Positions 1 to 5,820 of a stretch of 6,303 bases of DNA are shown piece after piece. How positions within the stretch are numbered: position 1 is the stretch's first letter; the number at the start of each line of letters is the position of its first letter. Source of the stretch: a bacterium (lineage in GTDB: Bacteria > Chloroflexota > Dormibacteria > UBA8260 > Bog-877); NCBI GenBank assembly GCA_021802115.1, contig JAKABA010000224.1, positions 1 through 6,303 of the forward strand, read 5' to 3'. Under the pieces are notes generated by a model. That model searched no databases, had not been told where the DNA came from, and saw only the letters and a list, made by a program, of their open reading frames with translations. A program made the position numbers and the translations under genes.

Positions 1-25
1 GAACGAGGCACCGATGCCGCCCGCC

Positions 26-1057
26 TCAGCTCGGGCCGCCCTCGCCGGTCCCGAGCCTGGGCTTGGCCGCGGCCCCCGGCTTCTCCGCAGCGGTCGGCTT
101 GCCGTTCTTCGGAACCGTCACCGCGGTGCCCCCCAGACCCTCGACCAGGGCCTGGGCCGCCCCCATCAGCCCGGCGAAGTCGGCGGGGACGATGAGCTTG
201 GCGTTGGGGCTGTCGGCGAGCAGCGCCAGGTTCTTGAGCTGCCAGAACGCCAGCACGTCGGGGCTGGCCTTGCCCTGGTGGATCGCCTCGAAGACGGAGT
301 CGATGGCCGCGGCCTCGCCGAGCGCCTCCAGCTTCTGGCTCTCGCGGTTACCCTCGGCCTCCAGGATCTGCGCCTGCTTCTTCGCCTCGGCCGCCAGCAC
401 CGTCGCCTGCTTCTGGGCGGTGGCCCTGGTGATGTTGGCCTGAGCCTCCCCCTCGGCCTGGTTGATCGCGGCCTGCTTGTCGCCCTCCGACTTGAGGATG
501 ACCGAGCGCTTGTGCTGGTCCGCCTCCTTCTGCTCCTCCATCGCCCGCAGGATGTTCTGGGGGGGCAGGATGTCGAGAACCTCGATGCGGTTGACCCGGA
601 CTCCCCACTTCTCGGTGGCGTCGGCGATGTGCTCGCCCAACAGGGTGTTGATCCGCTGACGCTCGGAGAGCGCCTCATCGAGGGTCATGGTCCCGAACAC
701 CGCGCGCAGCGCCGTGCGCCCGATCTGGTCGATGGCGGTGAGATAGTCCTGCACCTCGAAGAGGGCCTTGTTGACGTCCACCACCTGGTGGAAGATGGTG
801 GCGCTCACCCCCACCGCCACGTTGTCCTTGGTGATGACGTCCTGCTTGTCGCCGCGCCGGGGGACCTCCCGCATGTCCACCCGGGTCATGCTGTCGATGA
901 AGGGCAGCAGGAACACCAGGCCGGGGTTGTGGGTCGCGTGGTAGCGGCCCAGCCGCTTGACCACCCCCTTGAAGCCCTGCTGCACCACCCGCACGGTGAG
1001 CCGCAACGCCAGCGCCACAACCGCGATCACGACGATCACGGCGATGAGCGCGGCCAT
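26..1057 (-). CDS. SPFH/band-7 (stomatin-like) membrane protein
   Basis: This 343-residue protein belongs to the SPFH/prohibitin-homology family, whose members form membrane-anchored oligomeric scaffolds, often linked to microdomains and membrane protease control. Residues 2-20 are one hydrophobic N-terminal helix. The SPFH domain covers about 22-190 and shows family signatures: NPGLVFLLPFID at 44-55, a VITKDNVAVGV stretch at 74-84, and WGVRVNRIEVLDILPP at 151-166. An Ala/Glu/Lys/Gln-rich coiled coil follows (about 172-250), then a hydrophobic segment typical of stomatin C-termini (LIVPADFAG, 288-296) and a disordered Ala/Lys/Pro/Gly tail. I chose the ATG at 1057 because a TAACGT hexamer ends 7 nt before it. 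An in-frame GTG at 1066 would add three residues but overlaps that hexamer. No NfeD-type partner is visible; only 25 nt of the window lie downstream. Family assignment is firm; the specific role is unknown. Confidence 0.93.
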   Translation of the reverse strand: MAALIAVIVVIAVVALALRLTVRVVQQGFKGVVKRLGRYHATHNPGLVFLLPFIDSMTRVDMREVPRRGDKQDVITKDNVAVGVSATIFHQVVDVNKALFEVQDYLTAIDQIGRTALRAVFGTMTLDEALSERQRINTLLGEHIADATEKWGVRVNRIEVLDILPPQNILRAMEEQKEADQHKRSVILKSEGDKQAAINQAEGEAQANITRATAQKQATVLAAEAKKQAQILEAEGNRESQKLEALGEAAAIDSVFEAIHQGKASPDVLAFWQLKNLALLADSPNAKLIVPADFAGLMGAAQALVEGLGGTAVTVPKNGKPTAAEKPGAAAKPRLGTGEGGPS

Positions 1058-1064
1058 GGCGCGC

Positions 1065-1070
1065 ACGTTA
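1065..1070 (-). promoter_or_regulatory. Leaderless -10 element of the SPFH gene
   Basis: Read on the minus strand, TAACGT is followed by exactly 7 nt (gcgcgcc) and then ATG at 1057. TANNNT about 7 nt before a start codon is the usual layout for leaderless transcripts in high-GC Gram-positive bacteria. No Shine-Dalgarno sequence precedes this start, and no clear -35 box was found. The spacing is identical to the element in front of the ATPase gene at 2113. Confidence 0.55.
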
Positions 1071-1186
1071 GCAGAACCCGCGCCAAAGTGCGCGAGGTAG
1101 CCGGAGGTTGCGAGCCGCGCGGTCGCGCTCCAGCTCGGCCACCAGCTGCGATCAGTTCACGAAAGCAGCGGCGGCCACGCTGCCGG

Positions 1187-1226
1187 GGCGCCGGGATGCT
1201 CGCCGCCGGATTCCTCCACCGGCGCC
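1187..1226. repeat. 8-bp inverted repeat with 24-nt loop
   Basis: GGCGCCGG at 1187-1194 is perfectly complementary to CCGGCGCC at 1219-1226. There is no T-tract on either side, so it is not a standard intrinsic terminator. In DNA this GC-rich, such a pair can arise by chance. Confidence 0.25.
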
Positions 1227-1310
1227 GGCCGCGAGGGGCCAGGTTCCGCTCGGCCATTGGAGATGGGTAAAGGTGGAGCGGATCGCGAGGCACCGCCGCA
1301 GCGGCGCCAT

Positions 1311-1321
1311 CCGGTTACCGG
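1311..1321. repeat. Short palindrome CCGGT-T-ACCGG
   Basis: Two perfect 5-bp half-sites flank one central base. The site lies in the divergent intergenic region, about 250 nt upstream of the SPFH start and 280 nt upstream of the tail-anchored gene. It could be an operator half-site pair, but I know no regulator with this exact motif and only one copy is present. Confidence 0.25.
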
Positions 1322-1340
1322 CAGAAGGACCGTCTCGGGC

Positions 1341-1354
1341 TGACGAAAATGTCA
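1341..1354. repeat. Dyad TGAC-N6-GTCA, possible operator
   Basis: TGAC at 1341-1344 and GTCA at 1351-1354 form a dyad around an A-rich centre (gaaaat), inside the locally AT-richer part of the intergenic region. An AT-rich dyad is conspicuous in such GC-rich DNA and has the shape of a transcription-factor site. The arms are only 4 bp, so chance is quite possible. Confidence 0.25.
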
Positions 1355-1424
1355 CAACCCCTTGCGCTCTACAACATTATGTGGTTGAATACCAGACGGG
1401 CACAAGATGTGGCCCCACACGCAT

Positions 1425-1445
1425 CGCCCACGCAGGCAGTGGGCG
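1425..1445. repeat. Perfect 7-bp hairpin
   Basis: CGCCCAC at 1425-1431 pairs with GTGGGCG at 1439-1445 around a 7-nt loop. No run of T follows on either strand, so an intrinsic terminator is unlikely. It could be an RNA structural element if the region is transcribed from further upstream. Confidence 0.3.
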
Positions 1446-1543
1446 CTGGCACTTCCTCGTCCCCCTCCTTCGCCAACCTGAGCCCCTCCCGCCGGCGCTC
1501 GCTGCCTGCACCGTCCTCCGGGTCCCGCTTGCGGGACATTGGG

Positions 1544-1549
1544 TAGACT
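1544..1549 (+). promoter_or_regulatory. Possible -10 element (TAGACT) upstream of the tail-anchored gene
   Basis: TAGACT fits the TANNNT pattern of the two other promoters here. No start codon sits 7 nt downstream, so it would make a leader of roughly 45-50 nt ending at the ribosome-binding site at 1592. No -35 match was seen at the expected distance. Weak evidence. Confidence 0.3.
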
Positions 1550-1591
1550 GGCGACGCTCGTCAGTCAGGGTCCCCGGGGCCCAATTCCAGC

Positions 1592-1595
1592 GGAG
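1592..1595 (+). promoter_or_regulatory. Shine-Dalgarno GGAG deciding the TTG start at 1602
   Basis: GGAG is followed by a 6-nt spacer (ccgaaa) and TTG. This is the best-placed Shine-Dalgarno sequence I found in the window and favours the 1602 start over the in-frame TTG at 1539, which has none. Confidence 0.5.
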
Positions 1596-1601
1596 CCGAA
1601 A

Positions 1602-2066
1602 TTGGCCAGACGTACCAAGCGCCGGGCGGCGACGCCGCCCAGAAGGCGTCCCCAGGGGGAGCGCGCCAACAAGGGCGCGGTCGCCGACGAATCTTCGGCC
1701 CAGGAGCCCGCGGCAATCGCGGCCAGCGTCCCTGAGGCCGCTCCCACCTCCTCCGAGGCCGCAGCCTCGCGGCTGCCCCTGCGCCGGTCCCCGGCCCCCA
1801 CGGGCGCCGCGGCGGCACCCTCCGCGGTGACGACCGATCCGGCCACGGCCTCCTCCAGCAGCGCGTCGCTGCTCCCCCGGCGCGACCGGGTCCTGGGCAG
1901 GGCCGAGATCCGCCGCCGCCAGGAGGCGATCCTGGAGCCGCTGGACGAGGGCCCCGCCGTGCCGCTGGACCGGACTCCATATCTGCCCCTGGACATTCGG
2001 CGGGTGCTGGTGGTTTCGGCGGTGATGCTGGTGCTGGTCATCGCGGGGCTGCTCTTCCTGCACTGA
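1602..2066 (+). CDS. Small basic low-complexity protein with C-terminal tail anchor
   Basis: I do not recognise a family. The predicted 154 residues fall into three parts. The N-terminus (1-27) is strongly basic and Pro-rich. Residues about 28-92 are an Ala/Ser/Pro/Thr low-complexity, probably disordered region. A more ordered segment (about 93-132) includes the charged stretch RVLGRAEIRRRQEAILEPLDEG. A single hydrophobic helix (about 135-153) reaches almost to the last residue and is preceded by Arg-Arg, which predicts a cytoplasmic N-terminus with essentially nothing beyond the membrane. This is the topology of a tail-anchored protein, which must be inserted after translation. The TTG at 1602 is preferred for its GGAG ribosome-binding site; the frame also opens at a TTG at 1539 (175 residues). 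It ends 46 nt before an ArsA/Get3-family ATPase gene, the family that handles tail-anchored proteins in eukaryotes. That a gene exists is likely; the function is unknown. Confidence 0.72.
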   Translation: MARRTKRRAATPPRRRPQGERANKGAVADESSAQEPAAIAASVPEAAPTSSEAAASRLPLRRSPAPTGAAAAPSAVTTDPATASSSSASLLPRRDRVLGRAEIRRRQEAILEPLDEGPAVPLDRTPYLPLDIRRVLVVSAVMLVLVIAGLLFLH

Positions 2067-2099
2067 TCCCGGACTCCGAGAACCCACAGGACCGGCCCC

Positions 2100-2105
2100 T
2101 ATACT
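2100..2105 (+). promoter_or_regulatory. Leaderless promoter -10 (TATACT) for the ATPase operon
   Basis: TATACT is one base from the TATAAT consensus and ends exactly 7 nt (cggcccg) before the ATG at 2113. That places the transcription start at or next to the start codon. No Shine-Dalgarno is present and no good -35 box is seen. It would drive the closely packed run of genes from the ATPase to the lipoprotein. Confidence 0.65.
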
Positions 2106-2112
2106 CGGCCCG

Positions 2113-3282
2113 ATGCGGGTGATCCTCTATACGGGCAAGGGTGGGGTGGGCAAGACCACGATCGCGGCCGCCACCGCCGTGCGCTGTGCGAGGCGCGGGC
2201 TCAAGACGCTGGTCATCTCCACCGATGCCGCCCACAGCCTGGGCGATTCACTCGACTGCGAGATCGGCCCCGAGCCCGTCCAGATCGGAGAAAACCTCTT
2301 CGCCCAGGAGGTCAACGCGCTCCACGAGATGGAGGGACACTGGGAGAAGATCCACGAGTACCTCGCGAGCCTGTTCAACTCCCAGGGGGTCGACGACATC
2401 ATCGCGGAGGAGCTGGCGACCCCGCCGGGGATGGAGGAGGTGGCGAGCCTGATGTGGATCCGCCGCCACTCCGAGCAGGGGCTGTTCGACGTGTTGGTCG
2501 TGGATTGCGCACCCACCGGGGAGACCCTGCAGCTGCTGGCCTTCCCCGATGTGGCGCGCTGGTATCTCAACAAGATCTTCCCGATCGAGCGGCGGGTGAT
2601 GAAGCTGGCCCGTCCGATGGTGCAGCCGTTCGTCGGGATCCCGCTGCCCGCCGACGAGATCTACGGCTCGGTGCGCCAGCTGCTGGTGGACCTGGACTCC
2701 ATGAAGGAGGTCCTCTCCGACCCCAAGTCCTGCACCGTGAGGATCGTCCTCAACCTGGAGAAGATGGTGATCAAGGAGGCCCAGCGGGCGTTCACCTACC
2801 TCAACCTCTACGACTACCAGGTGGACGCCGTGCTGGTGAACCGGGTGCTGCCCCCGGAGGTCGGCGACGGCTACTTCAACGACTGGCGGAGGGTCCAGGC
2901 GCGCTATCAGACCCAGGTGGAGGAGACCTTCGCTCCCTTGCCGATCCTGGAGTCCCGCCTCTTCGACCATGAGATCGTCGGCCCCGACAACCTGGACGAG
3001 CTGGGCCGTTCGCTCTTCGGCGAGACCGCGCCGGAGGCGATCCTCTACAGTGCCAAGTCCCAGGCGCTGCGCAAGGTCGGCGAGGAGTACATCCTCTCCC
3101 TGAAGATGCCGTTCGTCAGCCGGGAGCAGGTGGAGCTGACCCAGAAGGAGGATGAGCTCTACATCAGCGTCGGCCCCTACAAGCGCGAGATCTCGCTGCC
3201 GCGGGTGCTGCGGGGCAAGGAGACCACGTCCGCCCATCTCGAGGAGGGACAGCTCATGATCCACTTTTCGAAGGCCAGCTGA
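2113..3282 (+). CDS. ArsA/Get3-family ATPase with C-terminal alpha-crystallin domain (Get3d-like)
   Basis: This 389-residue SIMIBI-class P-loop ATPase has the deviant Walker A GKGGVGKTT at 8-16 with the signature lysine K9, switch I STDAAHSLGD at 36-45, the conserved PPGMEE at 104-109 and switch II DCAPTGETLQLL at 131-142. The middle carries the family's VLNLEKMVIKEAQR and VLVNRVLP segments. Residues about 330-387 form a beta-rich domain of the ArsA_HSP20 (alpha-crystallin-like) type. It is a single-domain cytosolic protein, expected to act as a dimer. It lacks the CxxC zinc motif of Get3/TRC40 and the tandem ATPase halves and Cys metalloid site of plasmid ArsA; no ars genes are nearby. The architecture matches Get3d proteins of cyanobacteria and plants, whose client is unsettled. 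An ATPase or chaperone role on hydrophobic clients is a better guess than arsenite efflux. The ATG start is supported by the leaderless promoter at 2100. Confidence 0.95.
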   Translation: MRVILYTGKGGVGKTTIAAATAVRCARRGLKTLVISTDAAHSLGDSLDCEIGPEPVQIGENLFAQEVNALHEMEGHWEKIHEYLASLFNSQGVDDIIAEELATPPGMEEVASLMWIRRHSEQGLFDVLVVDCAPTGETLQLLAFPDVARWYLNKIFPIERRVMKLARPMVQPFVGIPLPADEIYGSVRQLLVDLDSMKEVLSDPKSCTVRIVLNLEKMVIKEAQRAFTYLNLYDYQVDAVLVNRVLPPEVGDGYFNDWRRVQARYQTQVEETFAPLPILESRLFDHEIVGPDNLDELGRSLFGETAPEAILYSAKSQALRKVGEEYILSLKMPFVSREQVELTQKEDELYISVGPYKREISLPRVLRGKETTSAHLEEGQLMIHFSKAS

Positions 3283-3515
3283 TGCGGCGCTCCACGACGG
3301 TGAACGTCGGTGAGCAGGCGCTGCGGGCGCTGGGGGAGGCGATCCTGCACGCGGCCGGCCAGGTGGAGGAGCTGCTACCGCCGGAGGCGCGGCTTCACCT
3401 GATCAGGGCGCAGCGGGAGCTGCTGCTGGCAGCCATAGCGGCGCTCGAGCACCACCAGGAGTCCCCGCCCGACACCGGCTCGCGCCGCCGGGTTCGCAGA
3501 ATCCCCCTGGACTGA
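3282..3515 (+). CDS. Small helical protein translationally coupled to the ATPase
   Basis: The 77-residue product is not assigned to a named family. Its ATG shares one base with the ATPase stop (TGATG), which implies translational coupling and probably matched synthesis. Residues about 8-58 are predicted as two helices broken at LLPPEA (31-36). The second, ARLHLIRAQRELLLAAIAAL, is amphipathic with a Leu/Ala/Ile face, suggesting a coiled-coil or protein-contact helix. The C-terminus is basic (SRRRVRRIP, 67-75). There is no membrane segment or signal peptide. The Pro-Glu-Ala cap followed by an Arg-Ala-Gln-Arg-Glu-Leu-Leu helix looks like a conserved motif rather than random coding. A small cytosolic partner or regulator of the ATPase is the natural inference from the overlap. 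Confidence 0.8.
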   Translation: MRRSTTVNVGEQALRALGEAILHAAGQVEELLPPEARLHLIRAQRELLLAAIAALEHHQESPPDTGSRRRVRRIPLD

Positions 3516-3520
3516 CCGGG

Positions 3521-4303
3521 GTGCTCGGCAGCGGCGTCGAGTTCTACCTGGTTCTGGTCATCTTCGCCATACCCGGGATCGCCCTGGGGTTCACCGTCCA
3601 CGAGTTCTGTCACGCGGCGGTCGCCAACGGCTACGGCGATCCCACTCCCCGCCGCCAGGGGCGGCTCAGCCTGAATCCCGCCGACCAGATCGACCCCTTC
3701 GGGCTGGTGATGCTGCTGGTGATCGGGTTCGGCTTCGCCCGACCGGTCCTCTACAACCCGGCCTACGTGCGCCGGGGCTACCAGCGCGCCTGGCTTTCGG
3801 CGGCCGGACCGCTCAGCAATCTGGTGATGGCGGCCGCGGTCGGGCTGGTGCTGCGCGCCCTGCTGGCGGCGGACCCCAGCCTCAGCACCTGCCTGGTGCC
3901 GAGCTTCAACCTGCCTGCCCTGGGCTTTGTGTACTGGTTCTTGGTGGAGGCGTTCTACGTCAACGTCATCCTCTGCCTCTTCAACTTGATCCCGATCCCT
4001 CCCCTGGACGGATTCGGGGTCGCCGAGGGCTTGCTGGGGGGCGAGTTCCCGAGCTTCTTCCAGTGGATGGCGCTGCATCGCAACGGCCTCTTCATCGCCC
4101 TGATCCTCGTGATCCTGGTGGTGCCCGGCCTCCTGGGAGGCGCCAGCCCTCTGTACTCGGGAATCCTGGACGTGTTCAACACCCTCTGGGCCCACGTCGT
4201 GGGCGGGCCGCCTCCGGGGATCTACTTCCCCAGCATCCTCTGGGCGCTGACCCCGGGCGGGGCCTCCCTCGCCCAGGCTCTGGGCACCCCGTGCCTGGGT
4301 TAG
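3521..4303 (+). CDS. Site-2 protease family (M50) intramembrane metalloprotease
   Basis: This 260-residue polytopic protein cleaves, by family, transmembrane segments of substrates within the membrane. The zinc motif HEFCH (27-31) lies in the first membrane helix, with E28 as the catalytic base. The third ligand is D163 in FNLIPIPPLDG (154-164). Between them are the GDPTPRRQGRLSLNP segment (39-53), a hydrophobic stretch at 60-75 and AAGPLSN (94-100), all typical of compact M50 proteins without a PDZ domain. Further helices lie around 101-117, 134-157 and 185-202. A Gly/Pro-rich C-terminal part (about 203-260) follows the core and is unusual; its role is unclear. The GTG start lies 5 nt after the preceding stop, with no clear Shine-Dalgarno, so coupling is likely. 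All catalytic residues are present, so it should be active. No anti-sigma factor substrate is visible. Confidence 0.94.
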   Translation: MLGSGVEFYLVLVIFAIPGIALGFTVHEFCHAAVANGYGDPTPRRQGRLSLNPADQIDPFGLVMLLVIGFGFARPVLYNPAYVRRGYQRAWLSAAGPLSNLVMAAAVGLVLRALLAADPSLSTCLVPSFNLPALGFVYWFLVEAFYVNVILCLFNLIPIPPLDGFGVAEGLLGGEFPSFFQWMALHRNGLFIALILVILVVPGLLGGASPLYSGILDVFNTLWAHVVGGPPPGIYFPSILWALTPGGASLAQALGTPCLG

Positions 4304-4305
4304 AG

Positions 4306-4818
4306 ATGGGCCGCATAGTCGGTGCGCAGGCCGTGATCGCCGACGATCGCGGTCGGGTCCTGCTCCAGCTGCGCCCCTGGCCGCCGGGCTGGGAGCCGCC
4401 CGGCGGCCACGTGGGACCGGGGGAGGATCCCGCCACCACGGTGGTGCGGGAGACGGCCGAGGAGTGCGGCCTCGAGATCGAGCTGCTGCGGCTGACCGGA
4501 ACCTATCACTTCCGGGGGATCCGGCTGGGCACCGACCAGGTCTTCCTCGCCCGCCCGGTGGGTGGAGTCCCGGCCCCGACCAGGGAGGCGCTGCGGCTCT
4601 CCTGGGTCTCGGTGGACCAGCTCCCGCGGGCGCTCTTCCCCTGGTATCCGACCAGGCTGCGGGACGCGCTGGCTCCGAGCTCGGAGCAGCCGTTCGAGCG
4701 CTGGCAGGTGGTGGGCCTCAGCGATGTGGTTCGCCACGGCCTGAATTTGACGGCGGGGGTTGGGGCCGGGCTCGGCCACCTCGTCGGGAAGCGGGGCCGG
4801 ACCGCCGGGTGGGGGTAG
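4306..4818 (+). CDS. Nudix hydrolase
   Basis: This 170-residue protein should hydrolyse a nucleoside diphosphate linked to another moiety, using a divalent metal. The full 23-residue Nudix box lies at 34-56: G34, E40, R48-E49, E52-E53 and G55-L56, fitting GX5EX7REUXEEXGU except that Thr50 replaces the usual aliphatic residue at the first U. It follows the typical GWEPPGGH entry. Strands before the box (IVGAQAVIAD, RVLLQLR) and after it fit the fold. The substrate cannot be read from the sequence. The last 40 or so residues are less conserved in style, and the Gly-rich final 20 overlap the next gene. The ATG at 4306 is 2 nt after the protease stop; the frame opens further upstream, but that part reads inside the protease gene and gives Pro/Arg-rich non-family sequence. 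Its place among membrane proteins may be incidental. Confidence 0.93.
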   Translation: MGRIVGAQAVIADDRGRVLLQLRPWPPGWEPPGGHVGPGEDPATTVVRETAEECGLEIELLRLTGTYHFRGIRLGTDQVFLARPVGGVPAPTREALRLSWVSVDQLPRALFPWYPTRLRDALAPSSEQPFERWQVVGLSDVVRHGLNLTAGVGAGLGHLVGKRGRTAGWG

Positions 4819-5798
4819 CCGCCCTCTTCCTGGGAGGGCTCGCGCTGATGCTGGCCTCCGCGGCCCTCTTCACCAACGCGGTCGAGTGGGAGGCGGACAG
4901 GCTGGGGCTGGGCCACCAGGTCACCGGCAGCGTGCTGGCGGCGATCGGAACCGCCCTGCCGGAGAGCATCGTCCCGGTGGTGGCGCTGGTGGGCGGCGGG
5001 GCGGTCGCCGCCCAGACGGCCACCGGGGCGATCCTGGGAGCTCCCTTCATGCTGGCGACGGTCGGCTTGGGGCTCACCGCCTGCGTCGGTCTCGCCTGTG
5101 GCCGTCCCCGGCTCCTGGTCCCGCCCGGACCCAGCCGGAGTGTGCTCAACACCTTTGTCGCGAGCTACGTGCTCCTCATCCTGGGAGCGTTCGTGCCCAC
5201 CCCCTGGCGGTACCTGGACGCGCTCCTGCTGGCCGGGCTCTACGCACTGTTCGTCGTCCGCAGCCTGCGCCAGGCGGCGGCCGCGGCACCTGCCGCAGTC
5301 GGGGAAAGGCTGCTCCTCGGCCGCTGGCTGCGCCGGCGGCAGGACCCCAGGGCGCTGCTGGGAGTGGCCCAACTCGTGATCGCCCTGGTCGGGCTCGCCC
5401 TTGCCAGCGAGCTCTTCCTGCTGGCCCTGCACGGCATCGCCGCCGCCCTCGGACTCTCGGCGCTGGTGCTGGCGCTGCTGCTGGTGCCGCTCGCGACCGA
5501 ACTTCCCGAGATGGCCGCGGGCTCGCTCTGGGTGGCCCGCGGCAAGGATGTGCTGGCCCTGGGCAACGTCACCGGGGCGATGGTGTTCCAGGCGACTCTT
5601 CCCGCGATCATCGGTCTGTGCTTCACCCCCTGGAATCCATCGGGAATCGGCTTCCTGGCGGCGGCCGCGACCGCCACCGGGGCCCTGGTCGCCATAGCCG
5701 CGATCGGGGACCGCGGGTTGGACGCCAGGGTCGTGGCTCCAGCCGGGATCGGACTCTATGCTCTCTACGTGGTGGCGGTGGTGGTCGCCCGACCCTGA
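4809..5798 (+). CDS. Na+/Ca2+ exchanger-superfamily (CaCA) membrane protein
   Basis: The predicted 329-residue protein has about ten hydrophobic helices and the two inverted halves of the CaCA superfamily, which exchange Ca2+ or related cations for Na+ or H+. The first alpha-repeat has GTALPES (47-53, E52) and a diverged TGAILGAPF (72-80). The second has ATELPE (229-234, E234) and LGNVTGAMVFQ (251-261). Both key acidic residues are kept. The Ser and Asn/Asp normally found in GSNI(F)N/D are replaced by Ala/Pro/Leu in the first repeat and Ala/Met/Gln in the second. A basic loop (about 151-180) separates the halves. I take GTG at 4809 as the start, overlapping the Nudix stop by 10 nt. The frame stays open back to 4464, but that upstream part overlaps the Nudix gene and is not membrane-like. 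An internal ATG in the first helix (residue 14) would truncate it. Ion specificity is uncertain. Confidence 0.88.
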   Translation: MGVAALFLGGLALMLASAALFTNAVEWEADRLGLGHQVTGSVLAAIGTALPESIVPVVALVGGGAVAAQTATGAILGAPFMLATVGLGLTACVGLACGRPRLLVPPGPSRSVLNTFVASYVLLILGAFVPTPWRYLDALLLAGLYALFVVRSLRQAAAAAPAAVGERLLLGRWLRRRQDPRALLGVAQLVIALVGLALASELFLLALHGIAAALGLSALVLALLLVPLATELPEMAAGSLWVARGKDVLALGNVTGAMVFQATLPAIIGLCFTPWNPSGIGFLAAAATATGALVAIAAIGDRGLDARVVAPAGIGLYALYVVAVVVARP

Positions 5799-5820
5799 TG
5801 GCGGAGCGGCCCTGAACGGG

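Larger units (their letters stand above)
1058..1601. other. Divergent intergenic region without a supported gene
   Basis: This 544-nt stretch separates the minus-strand SPFH gene from the plus-strand tail-anchored gene and should hold both promoters. Short open frames on both strands (1152-1355 minus, 1349-1546 plus) give Arg/Ser/Pro/Ala-rich translations with no family signature and no good start context. I saw no tRNA, tmRNA, RNase P or SRP RNA signature. The stretch around 1340-1410 is noticeably less GC-rich than its surroundings. Inverted repeats at 1187-1226, 1311-1321, 1341-1354 and 1425-1445 are the only ordered structure I could find. Confidence 0.6.

Noticed and set aside
14..1270. 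418-codon plus-strand frame opposite the SPFH gene
   Set aside because: Its translation is Leu/Gly/Arg/His-rich with no motif and mirrors the real coding frame on the other strand, which has clear SPFH signatures. Long antisense frames are common at this GC content.
1152..1355. Possible 67-codon minus-strand gene upstream of the SPFH gene
   Set aside because: No family resemblance or start signal; composition looks like random high-GC sequence.
1362..1390. TTGCGC / TTGAAT as a -35/-10 promoter pair with 17-bp spacer
   Set aside because: Only 3/6 and 4/6 matches to consensus, and no gene start lies at a suitable distance.
1382..1394. TGGT-TGAAT-ACCA resembling a tRNA T-arm
   Set aside because: The invariant C of the T-loop is missing, and no acceptor, D or anticodon arms can be fitted around it.
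1349..1546. Possible 65-codon plus-strand gene in the intergenic region
   Set aside because: Ser/Pro/Arg-rich, no recognisable motif and no ribosome-binding site or leaderless hexamer at the right distance.
1377..2087. Minus-strand frame opposite the tail-anchored gene
   Set aside because: Gly/Arg/Gln-rich with no motif. The plus-strand frame has a coherent C-terminal membrane helix and a ribosome-binding site, although both are low-complexity, so this is the least certain of the strand choices.
2248..3264. 338-codon minus-strand frame opposite the ATPase gene
   Set aside because: Low-complexity His/Leu/Gln/Val/Asp translation without motifs; the plus strand has all the ArsA/Get3 signatures.
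4063..4305. N-terminal extension of the Nudix protein
   Set aside because: It reads out of frame inside the protease gene and gives Pro/Gly/Arg-rich sequence; the Nudix fold starts right after the ATG at 4306.
4464..4808. N-terminal extension of the exchanger
   Set aside because: It overlaps the Nudix coding sequence out of frame and is not hydrophobic; the membrane protein begins at about 4809.
5798..5815. TGATG overlap opening a five-codon frame after the exchanger stop
   Set aside because: It stops after five codons, has no ribosome-binding site and is most likely coincidental; the lipoprotein frame starts at 5821.
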